Assembly (NCBI RefSeq): GCF_000385135.1
Contig: NZ_ARQM01000010.1
Coordinates: forward strand, 496,001-560,000
Length of the DNA stretch: 64,000 bases
From: Promicromonospora sukumoe 327MFSha3.1
Lineage (GTDB): Bacteria; Actinomycetota; Actinomycetes; Actinomycetales; Cellulomonadaceae
Reading direction: 5' to 3'
The position numbers and the translations under genes were made by a program. This document shows positions 15,065 through 23,473 of the stretch, piece by piece (the stretch's first letter is position 1; each line of letters begins with the position of its first letter). The notes beneath the pieces were generated by a model. That model saw nothing but the letters and a program-made list of their open reading frames with translations. It searched no databases and had not been told where the DNA came from.

Positions 15065-17776
15065 GTGGCGAGCGAGACGGCGGGAAGCGTGCTGCGCGGC
15101 AGGCGGCGTGAGACCGGCACGCTCGACGAGCTGCTGCGCGAGGTCCGGGCGGGGCACAGCCGCGTGCTGGTGCTGCGCGGCGAGGCCGGCATCGGCAAGT
15201 CCGCGCTGCTGGACCACCTGGCCGCGGAGGCCGGGACCGCCCGGGTGGTCCGCACGGTCGGCGTGGAGCCCGAGTCCGAGATCGCCTACTCGGCGCTCCA
15301 GCACCTGTGCGCGCCGCTGCTCGACCACCTCGACCGGCTGCCCCAGCCGCAGCGCGACACCCTCGCCACCGCCTTCGGGCTGGGCCCCGGCGAGCCGCCC
15401 GAGGCGCTCCTCGTGGGGCTCGCCGTGCTCGGGCTGCTCGCCGAGGCCGCCGCGGAGCGGCCCCTGGTCTGCCTCGTGGACGACCTGCAGTGGGTCGACC
15501 GCATGTCACAGGTGATCCTGACCTTCGTGGCCCGCCGCCTGGAGGCCGAGTCGGTCGCCCTCGTCTTCGCCCTGCGCAGCCCGGGCGACGAGGAGGTGCT
15601 GCCGGGCCTGCCCGACCTCCGCGTCGAGGGCCTGCCCGCCGACGACGCTAGGGCGCTGCTCGACACCGTGCTGCCCGGCCCGGTCGACGGCCACGTCCGC
15701 GAGCGCATCCTCGCCGAGACGCACGGCAACCCCCTCGCGCTGCTGGAGCTGCCCCGCGGGCTGACCCCGGCCGAGCTCGCCTTCGGGTTCGGCGCCCCGA
15801 GCGCGACGCCCGTCGTCGACCGGGTCGAGGCCGGCTTCCAGCGGCGGCTCGCGGCGCTCCCGGCGGACACCCGCGTGCTGCTGCTCGCCGCCGCCGTCGA
15901 GCCGGTCGGCGACGTGCCGCTGCTGTGGCGCGCGCTCGACCGGCTCGGCGTCGGGCCGGACGCCGCCGCGCCGGCCGAGGCTGCGGGCCTGGTGCGGATC
16001 GGCACCCGGGTCCGGTTCCACCACCCGCTCGTGCGGTCGGCGTGCTGGCGCTCGGCCGACCCCGCCGAGCTGCGCGCCGTGCACCGCGCGCTCGCGGAGG
16101 TGACCGACCCCGGCCAGGACCCGGACCGCCACGCCTGGCACCGGGCGCACGCGGCGCTCGGGCCGGACAACGACGTCGCCGCCGAGCTGGAGCGCACCGC
16201 CGACCGGGCGCTGGCCCGCGGCGGGCGGTCCGCCGCCGCGGCGTTCCTGGAGCGCGCCGCCGAGCTGACCAAGGACCCCAAGCCGCGCGCCACGCGTGCG
16301 CTCGCCGCCGCGCGCGCCCGGTACGCGTCCGGCGCGCTGGACGCCGTGCCCGCGCTGCTGTCGGCCGCGGAGCTCGGCCCGCTCGACCCGCTGCAGCGCG
16401 CCGGCGCGGAGCGGCTGCGGGCCCAGGTCGCGTTCGCGCTCGACCGCGGCCGGGGCGCGGTGACGCCGCTGCTCGAGGCCGCGCGGCGGCTCGCGGAGCT
16501 GGACCCGGACGCCGCCCGCGAGACCTACCTCTGGGCGCTCGGCGCCGCGATGCACGCCGGCCGGCTCGGCGACGGCGACCTGCGCCGCGCCGCCGAGGCG
16601 GCGCGCGGCGTGCCGCCCGGCCAGGACGTCGCCGGCCTGTTCCTGACCGGGCTCACCGAGCGGGTCCTCGGCGGGCACGCCGGCGCCCTCCCGTCCCTGC
16701 GCCGGGCCCTGGCGGCCGTGCCGGACGGCGACGCCGCGCTGCTGTGGCTGTCCGGGCCGGTCGCCCACGAGCTGTGGGACGACGCCGCCTGGCACCGGCT
16801 CACCGAGCAGGCGCTCGCCACGGCCCGGGCCACCGGCGCGCGCTCGCTGCTGCCCACGGCCCTCACGTTCCGGGCCGGCGCCCTGGTCGCGGAGGGGCGG
16901 TTCGCCGAGGCGTCCGCCCTGCTCGGCGAGGCCGGGTCGGTCGCCCCCGGACCCCTGCACCCGTCCGCGGCGCTCACCCTCGCCGCGCACCAGGGTGCCG
17001 AGGAGCCCGCGACCCGCCTGATCGACGCGACCGTCCGGGAGGCCGAGGCCCGCGGCGAGGGCCGCTGGATCGGGCTGGCCGGCTACGCCGAGGCCGTGCT
17101 GCACAACGGGCTCGGCCGGTACCCGGCCGCCCTGGCGGCCGCCCGGCGCGCCGTCGCCCACGACGACCTCGCCCTGACCGGCTGGACGCTCGGCGAGCTG
17201 GTCGAGGCCGCGGCCCGCACCGGGGACGAGGCGGCGGCGGGCGAGGCGCGCGAGCGTCTCGCCGAACGGACCGCCGCCGCCGGGACGGGCTGGGCCCTGG
17301 GCGCGCAGGCCCTCGCGGACGCGCTGGCCGGTCCCGCAGCCGCCGCGGAGGACCGCTACCGCGCGGCGGTCGAGCTGCTCGGCGGTACGCGCCTGACCGT
17401 GCTGACCGCCCGCGCCCGGCTGCTGTACGGCGAGTGGCTGCGCCGCGAGAACCGGCGGAGCGACGCGCGGGACCACCTGCGGGCCGCCCACGAGGTGTTC
17501 GCGGAGGCGGGCGCGGAGGGCTTCGCCGGCCGGGCCGCCCGGGAGCTGGCGGCCACGGGCGAGACGGTACGGAAGCGCGGCGCGGTCGCGGCGGACGCGC
17601 TCACCGCCCAGGAGGCGCAGATCGCGCGGCTGGCCGTCGCCGGCCGGACCAACCCGGAGATCGGCGCGGAGCTGTTCCTCAGCCCGCGCACCGTGGAGTG
17701 GCACCTGCGCAAGGTGTTCGGCAAGCTCGGGATCGCCTCGCGGCGCGAGCTGGCGGGGGCGCTGCGGGAGCGCTGA
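15065..17776 (+). CDS. Large ATP-binding LuxR-family (LAL) transcriptional regulator
   Basis: 903 residues. The N-terminal AAA/NTPase domain has Walker A LRGEAGIGKSALLDHLA (Lys45) and Walker B LVCLVDDLQWVDR. A long middle part is a helical, TPR-like repeat domain, very Ala/Arg rich. The C-terminus is a LuxR helix-turn-helix: LTAQEAQIARLAVAGRTNPE, then IGAELFLSPRTVEWHLRKVF and GKLGIASRRELAGAL. LAL regulators are signal-dependent activators related to MalT. I chose GTG 15065 because GGAGG at 15055-15059 is well placed for it; GTG 15059 overlaps that site. No obvious partner gene next to it. Confidence 0.9.
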   Translation: MASETAGSVLRGRRRETGTLDELLREVRAGHSRVLVLRGEAGIGKSALLDHLAAEAGTARVVRTVGVEPESEIAYSALQHLCAPLLDHLDRLPQPQRDTLATAFGLGPGEPPEALLVGLAVLGLLAEAAAERPLVCLVDDLQWVDRMSQVILTFVARRLEAESVALVFALRSPGDEEVLPGLPDLRVEGLPADDARALLDTVLPGPVDGHVRERILAETHGNPLALLELPRGLTPAELAFGFGAPSATPVVDRVEAGFQRRLAALPADTRVLLLAAAVEPVGDVPLLWRALDRLGVGPDAAAPAEAAGLVRIGTRVRFHHPLVRSACWRSADPAELRAVHRALAEVTDPGQDPDRHAWHRAHAALGPDNDVAAELERTADRALARGGRSAAAAFLERAAELTKDPKPRATRALAAARARYASGALDAVPALLSAAELGPLDPLQRAGAERLRAQVAFALDRGRGAVTPLLEAARRLAELDPDAARETYLWALGAAMHAGRLGDGDLRRAAEAARGVPPGQDVAGLFLTGLTERVLGGHAGALPSLRRALAAVPDGDAALLWLSGPVAHELWDDAAWHRLTEQALATARATGARSLLPTALTFRAGALVAEGRFAEASALLGEAGSVAPGPLHPSAALTLAAHQGAEEPATRLIDATVREAEARGEGRWIGLAGYAEAVLHNGLGRYPAALAAARRAVAHDDLALTGWTLGELVEAAARTGDEAAAGEARERLAERTAAAGTGWALGAQALADALAGPAAAAEDRYRAAVELLGGTRLTVLTARARLLYGEWLRRENRRSDARDHLRAAHEVFAEAGAEGFAGRAARELAATGETVRKRGAVAADALTAQEAQIARLAVAGRTNPEIGAELFLSPRTVEWHLRKVFGKLGIASRRELAGALRER

Positions 17777-17848
17777 GCGCGCCGCTCACGGCGTCGCCCC
17801 GCTCACGGCTGGGGCGCGGCGGGCTCCCGCACGGCAGGAGGTGGCGGG

Positions 17849-18043
17849 TCAGCGCTCGAAGGGGTCGGCGACCTCGCCGTCCACGAGCGCGTCCTGATCA
17901 GCGCGGAATGCCTCCAGCGACACGTGCTGGCTCGCCTGGGGCCTGGCGGCGAACCCGTCACGGGGGACAAATCGATCGGCATGCCGGGTGGTCTCTGACT
18001 GGGTGTCCACGAGATCGATGGTGCCACGGGCCAGGGAAAACAC
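17849..18043 (-). CDS. Possible short antitoxin-like ORF or remnant
   Basis: In the 378-base gap after the LuxR gene, a frame of 64 codons from GTG 18043 (or 53 from GTG 18010) ends in SLEAFRADQDALVDGEVADPFER. That tail resembles the C-termini of small Phd-type antitoxins, which often finish in a DPF/DPW motif. No good ribosome site is seen and no toxin gene is adjacent, so it may be a decayed gene. The rest of the gap holds the palindrome at 18059-18095 and nothing else that I can support. Confidence 0.3.
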   Translation of the reverse strand: MFSLARGTIDLVDTQSETTRHADRFVPRDGFAARPQASQHVSLEAFRADQDALVDGEVADPFER

Positions 18044-18058
18044 ATGGTCTGCGGGCGA

Positions 18059-18095
18059 TGTTGCGCAGAGTGGACAACGTCTACTCTGCGCAACA
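18059..18095. repeat. Inverted repeat, 17-bp arms with one G-T pair
   Basis: Arms 18059-18075 and 18079-18095, outer 13 bases TGTTGCGCAGAGT perfectly matched, loop AAC. It lies about 60 bases before the hydrolase gene and 15 bases upstream of the antitoxin-like frame on the other strand. It could be an operator for either, or a stem in RNA. Confidence 0.6.
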
Positions 18096-18154
18096 CGGTT
18101 GCCGTGCCTGGTGTCGCCCGGGCGCCGTTCAGGGACTAGGGCGAGACTGTTCTG

Positions 18155-19048
18155 ATGGCCCAAGACCTGTGGTCGCCGACGGCGTACGCGCGTGGTCGCG
18201 ACGTCGAGATCGCCTACGACCGGTTCGGACCGGGCGGCGGCGTCCCGCTCCTGCTCGTGATGGGGCTCGCCGTCTCCCGGTGCTGGTGGTCGGACGGGCT
18301 GTGCCAGGCGTTCGCCGACGAGGGCTTCGACGTCGTCCGGTACGACCAGCGGGACACGGGCGCGTCGACCAGGTTCCGTCCGGGCGAGCGCAGCGGGTCG
18401 TTCACCGCGCTGCTCGGTACCGGGACCGTGCCCTACACGTCGGAGGACGTCGTCGACGACGCCGCCGCGGTGCTCGACGCCGTCGGCTGGGACCGCGCCG
18501 TCGTGTTCGGGCACTCGCTGGGTGGGATCGTGGCGCAACGCTTCGCGCTGCGGCACCCGGAGCGGGTGCTCGGCCTCGTCTCGTGCGACGCCCCGCCGAG
18601 CGACATGTCGTGGCGCGACATCCCGCGCTACCTGCACCTCGGGCTGGCCGCGCGGCTCGCCACGAAGCGGTACCCCGAGGGACGCGACGGCGACGTCGCG
18701 GCCTCCCTGGCCGTCGCGAAGCTCATGGCGTCCCCGGCCAACCCCACCGACGAGGACGCGGCCCGCGAGCGGATCGAGCGCGGGCTGGACGCCGGCCCGC
18801 GCGACCTGACGGCGCTGGGCCGCCTGCTCCGCGCTCGCTGGCACGGCGGACGGCTGCGCGAGATCGGCGCGCCGACGCTGGTGCTGCACGGCCAGGACGA
18901 CCCCGTCATCCGGACGGCGGCGGCCCGCGCCACCGCCCGCGAGGTCCGGGGCGCGAAGCTGGCGATCCTCTCCGACGTCGGCCACGACCTGCCGGCGGCC
19001 TGCTGGAAAACGGTCGCGGAGGAGACCCGGCGGCTGGTCCCGGCCTGA
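18155..19048 (+). CDS. Alpha/beta hydrolase
   Basis: 297-residue cytoplasmic alpha/beta hydrolase with no signal peptide. Nucleophile elbow VVFGHSLGGIVAQRFAL contains the catalytic Ser; the acid is probably in LVLHGQDDPVIR and the His in LSDVGHDLPAA. An early RYDQRDTGAST segment is typical of the TAP/proline-iminopeptidase-like and esterase branches. It starts at ATG 18155 without a strong ribosome site. The stop is one base from the end of the convergent erythromycin-esterase-like gene, so the transcripts face each other. Substrate unknown. Confidence 0.88.
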   Translation: MAQDLWSPTAYARGRDVEIAYDRFGPGGGVPLLLVMGLAVSRCWWSDGLCQAFADEGFDVVRYDQRDTGASTRFRPGERSGSFTALLGTGTVPYTSEDVVDDAAAVLDAVGWDRAVVFGHSLGGIVAQRFALRHPERVLGLVSCDAPPSDMSWRDIPRYLHLGLAARLATKRYPEGRDGDVAASLAVAKLMASPANPTDEDAARERIERGLDAGPRDLTALGRLLRARWHGGRLREIGAPTLVLHGQDDPVIRTAAARATAREVRGAKLAILSDVGHDLPAACWKTVAEETRRLVPA

Positions 19049-19049
19049 G

Positions 19050-20351
19050 TCATTGCCCTGGCAGCATCGGGATCCAGGTGTGCCACGGCGTCACCCGGTC
19101 GACGTGCACCACGGCGTCGAACGCCCGCCGCGCGTCCACGAGCTGCAGCTCCGCGCCGTTGTGCGTGCCGCGCGTCGCGTCCAGGGCCGCCGCGGCCGCG
19201 CCGTCGACGGTACGCAGGTCCACGTAGTACGAGCCGAGGCCCGGGGCGGCCAGCGCCGCGTCGAAGCTCGCCGGGTCCGGCGCGCCCAGCTCCTGGGTGA
19301 ACGGCGTCGAGTGCCCCGGGGCGTCGTCGGGCCCGGGCCGGTGCAGCCAGGACGTGCCGCCGCCGAACGTGGTGCCGAGCACCACCAGGTCGTCGCCGAG
19401 CCGGTCGGCGAGCTCGCGGCCCATCGTCGTCATCGGCTCCGGCACGAACGGCGGGGCGTGGAACGGCGTGCGCTGCACGTGGCCGTTCGCGGCGGCGACC
19501 ACCACGCGCGGCTCGCGGTCCAGTATCCACTCGACGGTGTCCGCCATGGTGACGTCACGGACGTTGCCCGGGGGATAGGCGCGCGTCGCGCCGGCGGGCA
19601 TCGCGGCCAGGAAGGCGTCCGTCTGCCGGGCGACCCGCGCGGCGTGCGTCGCGAACGCCGTCGCCCGGGGATCCGCGCCCGCCTCCAGGTAGTCGACCCG
19701 GCGCGCGCGGATGCGTTCCGCGAGCTCGGCGATCAGCGCCGTCAGGGCCGCCCGCTCGGCGGCCGGCAGCGCGATGTAGGCGTGCAGCGCCGGCGCGGCC
19801 TGGGCGATCCCGGTCCGGTCGGCGGGGAGATAGCCGAACAGCGGCAGGAGCTCCGTGCGCACGCGCGCCGCGTAGCCCGGGTCGACGTCGTCCAGGAAAC
19901 CCAGGGCCGCCTCGACCGCCGGGCGGGCGCTCGCGGCCGAGTCCGGCACGTCCGCACCATAGAACCGCACGCCGCCGTCCGTGCGCAGCCAGGTCAGCAG
20001 GTCGAGCATCTCCTGGCAGCGGCCCATGCTGTAGGTGACACCGCGCTCCAGCACCTCCCGGACGGGCAGGGCGCTGCGCCCGGAGACCCACATGTCCACC
20101 AGCCAGCCCTCGGGGAACCCGGACTCCATGACGTACGCGGTGAACCCGTGCCGCGCCAGGAACCGCAGGATCCGGTGCCGCACCTGGTACATCTCGTGGA
20201 TCCGGTGCATCGACTCGCCGACCGCCACGACCCGCGCGTCGCCCACGATCTCCAGCAGCGGCAGCAGGTCGGCGTCGTCGTCGCCGTCCGGGTCGAGGGT
20301 GGCCAGCCGGCGCGCGTTCGCGCGCAGCCACGCGGTCAGGTCGTCGCTCAC
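19050..20351 (-). CDS. Erythromycin esterase family protein
   Basis: 433 residues, the usual length. The family signature is clear: VVAVGESMHRIHEMYQVRHR with the active-site His/Glu pair, followed by TAYVMESGFPEG with a conserved Glu. Later motifs RVVVAAANGHVQR and LGTTFGGG also match. Members include EreA/EreB, which open the macrolide lactone ring, but most chromosomal relatives have unknown roles. The GTG at 20351 (VSDDLTAWLRANARRL) gives the normal N-terminus; further upstream in-frame sequence is Arg-rich and non-conserved. It stands alone between convergent and divergent neighbours. Confidence 0.82.
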   Translation of the reverse strand: MSDDLTAWLRANARRLATLDPDGDDDADLLPLLEIVGDARVVAVGESMHRIHEMYQVRHRILRFLARHGFTAYVMESGFPEGWLVDMWVSGRSALPVREVLERGVTYSMGRCQEMLDLLTWLRTDGGVRFYGADVPDSAASARPAVEAALGFLDDVDPGYAARVRTELLPLFGYLPADRTGIAQAAPALHAYIALPAAERAALTALIAELAERIRARRVDYLEAGADPRATAFATHAARVARQTDAFLAAMPAGATRAYPPGNVRDVTMADTVEWILDREPRVVVAAANGHVQRTPFHAPPFVPEPMTTMGRELADRLGDDLVVLGTTFGGGTSWLHRPGPDDAPGHSTPFTQELGAPDPASFDAALAAPGLGSYYVDLRTVDGAAAAALDATRGTHNGAELQLVDARRAFDAVVHVDRVTPWHTWIPMLPGQ

Positions 20352-20497
20352 CTGGCGAACATAGCGCCCGGCCAGCCCTCGACGGCGTGGTGTGCGCCCA
20401 CGGCGCAACGGCGCTGGTCGACAGCGCCGATAAATGCTGCTGCGAGCTGATCGCAGCCGGGTTACGGTGCGCAAGCCGTCGACAGGAGGAGCGAAAG

Positions 20498-21568
20498 ATG
20501 GCGACCATCACCCCGGAGGTCCTGCTGAGCGGCTGGCGCGGGCGCCGGTTCCTGCTGGAGTACGCCGCCGCCTCCGACCTGCCGCTGGCGGGGGCCGTGA
20601 TGTCGGCGGGCCACGAGCTGGACCCGGCGCGCGACACGACGGTCGTGTCGTTCTTCGGCTCGGGTCACCGCGAGGCGGAGCCGCGCGCGACGCCCGAGGC
20701 CGTCGCCGCCCTGCTGGCCGGCCTCCGTCTCCCCGCGCTCGACCGGGGCACCGCCCTGAGCACGCTCGCCCAGGCGGTGAGCGTCGCCCGGTACTGGCAG
20801 GAGCCCGACGGCGAGGACCTGCTCGCCGCCACGCCCGTGGTGCGGGCCGCCCTGGAGCGAGTGGCCGCGCACGTCGCCCGGTCCGAGACCGTGGCCTGGT
20901 GGAGCACGCCGCTGGCCCGCGCGGATCAGCACGCGGTCACCTGGGACGGCCGCGCCTCGGGCACGACCGCGACCGTGGCGGAGCGCCTGACCTGGTGGCG
21001 CGCCGAGGTGCTGGACGAGGAGCGGCGCGCGCAGACCGACCGCCCCAGCGACCCGACGGCGCCGTTCAGCGGCACCTGGTGGTCCGCCCCGCCGTCGGAC
21101 CTCACGCACACCCTGCGCGGACTCGACGGCTACGGGCCGGCCGGGCTGCGGCTGGTGGAGGACGACATGGGGTGGGAGCGGGCCGTGACCCACCAGGTGG
21201 AGGTACCCGCCGGCGCGCGCGTGCTCGAGGTGGATGGCCCCGAGGCATGGGCGGCGCTGTGCAGCGACTACCCCCTGGAGGTGACCGCCCAGAAGCGGCA
21301 CGACTGGTACAGCACGACCGGCCGCGTGGGGCGCTGGCTGCTGCCCGACTGGGCGGCCGTCGCCGCCGAGCACGACGCCGTGCACCTCACCGCCGCCGCC
21401 TACCTCGCCGCGGCGGGCACGGCGATCCCGGTCGACGACGACGCGGCGAGCGTCATCGCCGGGTGGAACCCCGACGAGACGTACTGGCTCGTCGACACCG
21501 TGCGGCCGCAGGGGGCCGGGACGGAGTGGGTGCTGGACGACGAGGACTGGGTGGCCGCGGCCGTCTGA
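20498..21568 (+). CDS. Hypothetical protein, actinobacterial
   Basis: 356 residues. I do not recognise a family. No signal peptide or membrane helix is visible. The sequence is Trp-rich (WWSTPLARADQHAVTW, TWWRAEVLDEERR, GTWWSAPPSDL) and ends with an acidic tail (EWVLDDEDWVAAAV). AGGAGGAGC at 20484-20492 is a strong ribosome site before ATG 20498. The arrangement suggests a soluble protein of two alpha/beta parts. It stands 19 bases from the end of the convergent GntR gene. Confidence 0.75.
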   Translation: MATITPEVLLSGWRGRRFLLEYAAASDLPLAGAVMSAGHELDPARDTTVVSFFGSGHREAEPRATPEAVAALLAGLRLPALDRGTALSTLAQAVSVARYWQEPDGEDLLAATPVVRAALERVAAHVARSETVAWWSTPLARADQHAVTWDGRASGTTATVAERLTWWRAEVLDEERRAQTDRPSDPTAPFSGTWWSAPPSDLTHTLRGLDGYGPAGLRLVEDDMGWERAVTHQVEVPAGARVLEVDGPEAWAALCSDYPLEVTAQKRHDWYSTTGRVGRWLLPDWAAVAAEHDAVHLTAAAYLAAAGTAIPVDDDAASVIAGWNPDETYWLVDTVRPQGAGTEWVLDDEDWVAAAV

Positions 21569-21587
21569 CGACCGGCGGCGGCCGCGC

Positions 21588-22427
21588 TCAGCGGCCCTCG
21601 GCGCGCTCCAGCTCCCGGGCCAGGTCGAGCATCTCGCGGCCGAGGGACTCCAGGCGCTCGCGGAGGCCGGCGGCGTCGCCCGGGGCGGGGCCGGCGGGGG
21701 CGGCGTCGGGCTCCTGGATCACGTTGATGTCGAAGACCACCCGGTCCGCCCGGTGCCAGGTGCGGAACACCTCGACGGGCCGGGCGGCGTCGTCCGTGCT
21801 GGTGCCCTCGAGCAGCAGCACCGGCGTCCCGGCGGTCACCCGGAGCAGCTCGGCCGTGTCGGCGTCGGCGCCTACCGCCCGGACCTGCCGCCTGCCGGCC
21901 ACCACGTGGGTGCCGAACCGGCGCTGGATCGTGGCGTGCAGCGACGTGTCGGTGAGCTCCTGCGCGGTCAGGTCCCCGAGCTCCTCGGGCAGCCAGGTCT
22001 CGATGAGGGCGAGCGGCTCGTCGCCGGCGCTGCGCAGGCGACGCAGGCGCAGCACCCGGTCGGAGGCGAGCTCGCCGGTCGCATCGGAGGCGGGCTCCAG
22101 CCCGAGCTCCAGGACGCGCGTGGTCACGTGCACGCCCTCGCCCTCGACCTGCGTCGACAGGCCCGGGACGCGCTGCACCAGGCGGTGCAGCTCGCCACGC
22201 TCGCGGACGGTCGTGCCCCGCCCCCGACGCCGCTCCACGAGCCCCTCCTGCTCCAGCGACGCCAGGGCCTGGCGCACCACGGAGCGCGAGACGCCGTAGC
22301 GTTCCTGCAGCTCGGCCTCGGTGGGCACCTGCGCGCCGGGCGCGAGCGTGCGGCCCAGGATCTGCGCGCGCAGCTCGCTGCCGATGCGCCGGTGGAGGGG
22401 CTGGCCGTCGGGGGCGGGGCGGCCCAC
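21588..22427 (-). CDS. GntR-family regulator (HutC subfamily)
   Basis: 279 residues. An N-terminal winged helix reads LHRRIGSELRAQILGRTLAP, then PTEAELQERYGVSRSVVRQA and LASLEQEGLVERRRGRGTTV. A C-terminal UTRA ligand domain follows (VLRLRRLRSAGDEPLALIETWLP, FDINVI). The C-terminus adds an extra helix rich in Arg/Glu. The GTG start at 22427 follows the PdxA-like gene stop by two bases (TGACCGTG), so it is the last gene of the operon it probably represses. The effector is likely a four-carbon sugar acid or its phosphate (inference). Confidence 0.88.
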   Translation of the reverse strand: MGRPAPDGQPLHRRIGSELRAQILGRTLAPGAQVPTEAELQERYGVSRSVVRQALASLEQEGLVERRRGRGTTVRERGELHRLVQRVPGLSTQVEGEGVHVTTRVLELGLEPASDATGELASDRVLRLRRLRSAGDEPLALIETWLPEELGDLTAQELTDTSLHATIQRRFGTHVVAGRRQVRAVGADADTAELLRVTAGTPVLLLEGTSTDDAARPVEVFRTWHRADRVVFDINVIQEPDAAPAGPAPGDAAGLRERLESLGREMLDLARELERAEGR

Positions 22428-22429
22428 GG

Positions 22430-23473
22430 TCAGCTCGCCGCGCTCGGGGCGCTCTGCTGCGCCGTCCGCCACACGTGGTCCCAGCCGGGGGCGAGGTCGG
22501 CGGCCCGCTCGATCGCGAGCACCAGGCTCGCCTCCCGGGCGATGCCCTGCCCCGCGATGTCGAACGCGGTGCCGTGGTCCACGGAGACGCGCACCACGGG
22601 CAGCCCCACGGTGATGTTCACGCCGTCGTCGCCGTACACGGCCTTGAACGGGGCGTGCCCCTGGTCGTGGTAGCAGGCGACGACCATGTTCCACTTCCCC
22701 TTGACCGCGGCCGGGATCAGGGCGTCGGCCGGCAGCGGGCCGTGGGCGTTCAGGCCGCGGGCGCGCGCCGCCTCGACCGCGGGGGCCAGCACGTCGGCGT
22801 CCTCGTCGCCGAACAGGCGGTTCTCGCCGGCGTGCGGGTTCAGGCCCGCGAGCCCGATGGCCTCGTCCGGGCGGCCCAGCGCCGTCGTGAACGCGCCCGC
22901 CAGGTCGAGCACGTCGCGGGTGCGCTCCGGCGTGATGTCCTCGATGGCCTGGCGCAGCGAGACGTGCGTCGTCAGATGGAAGAAGTACAGGTCGCCGGCC
23001 GACAGCACGAGGCTGAAGTTCTTGACCCCGAACTCGTGGGCGAGCAGCTCCGTGTGCCCGGGCCACCTGTGCCCGCCCGCGTGCATCGCGGCCTTGTTCA
23101 GCGGTGGCGTGACGATGCCGTCCACCTGCCCCTCCCGGGCCAGCCGGCAGGCCTCGACCACGAACCGGTAGGCGCCGTCGCCGGCCGCCGCGCTGATCTC
23201 GCCGACCGGGACGTCGGCCAGCGACGGTCCGGTCTGGAGCAGCTCGATCGTGCCCGGCGTGTTGGTGGCCTCGGCCGGGGACGCGATCACGCGGACCCGC
23301 TCCGGGTCGCCGCCGATCGCGGCCACGGCGCGGCGCAGCGCGTCCGCGTCGCCCACGACCACGGGCACGCACAGGGCGCGCAGGTCGTCGTGGCCGAGCA
23401 GGGCCTTGGCCGTGATCTCCGGGCCGATGCCTGCGACGTCGCCGAGCGTGACGGCGAGGGTGGGGATGCTCAA
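22430..23473 (-). CDS. pdxA2: PdxA-family dehydrogenase, probably 4-phospho-D-threonate dehydrogenase (PdxA2)
   Basis: 347 residues. N-terminal MSIPTLAVTLGDVAGIGPE is the PdxA signature. Metal-binding histidines are expected in AMHAGGHRWPGHTELLA, in CYHDQGHAPFKA and in VSVDHGTAFDIAGQG. PdxA proper makes pyridoxal precursor, but here the gene sits with a DUF1537 kinase, a KdgT-like permease and a GntR regulator, the context of PdxA2, which oxidises 4-phospho-D-threonate or -erythronate to give dihydroxyacetone phosphate. The start is TTG (23473) with a strong AGGAGGT site, and it overlaps the kinase stop (TTGA). Confidence 0.85.
   Translation of the reverse strand: MSIPTLAVTLGDVAGIGPEITAKALLGHDDLRALCVPVVVGDADALRRAVAAIGGDPERVRVIASPAEATNTPGTIELLQTGPSLADVPVGEISAAAGDGAYRFVVEACRLAREGQVDGIVTPPLNKAAMHAGGHRWPGHTELLAHEFGVKNFSLVLSAGDLYFFHLTTHVSLRQAIEDITPERTRDVLDLAGAFTTALGRPDEAIGLAGLNPHAGENRLFGDEDADVLAPAVEAARARGLNAHGPLPADALIPAAVKGKWNMVVACYHDQGHAPFKAVYGDDGVNITVGLPVVRVSVDHGTAFDIAGQGIAREASLVLAIERAADLAPGWDHVWRTAQQSAPSAAS

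Noticed and set aside
12306-15509. A very long open frame on the minus strand running upstream of the tannase gene across the alpha/beta hydrolase region
   Set aside because: The extension has Arg/Pro/Ala/Gly-rich, non-globular sequence opposite a good gene; the tannase signal peptide marks the true start at 13898.
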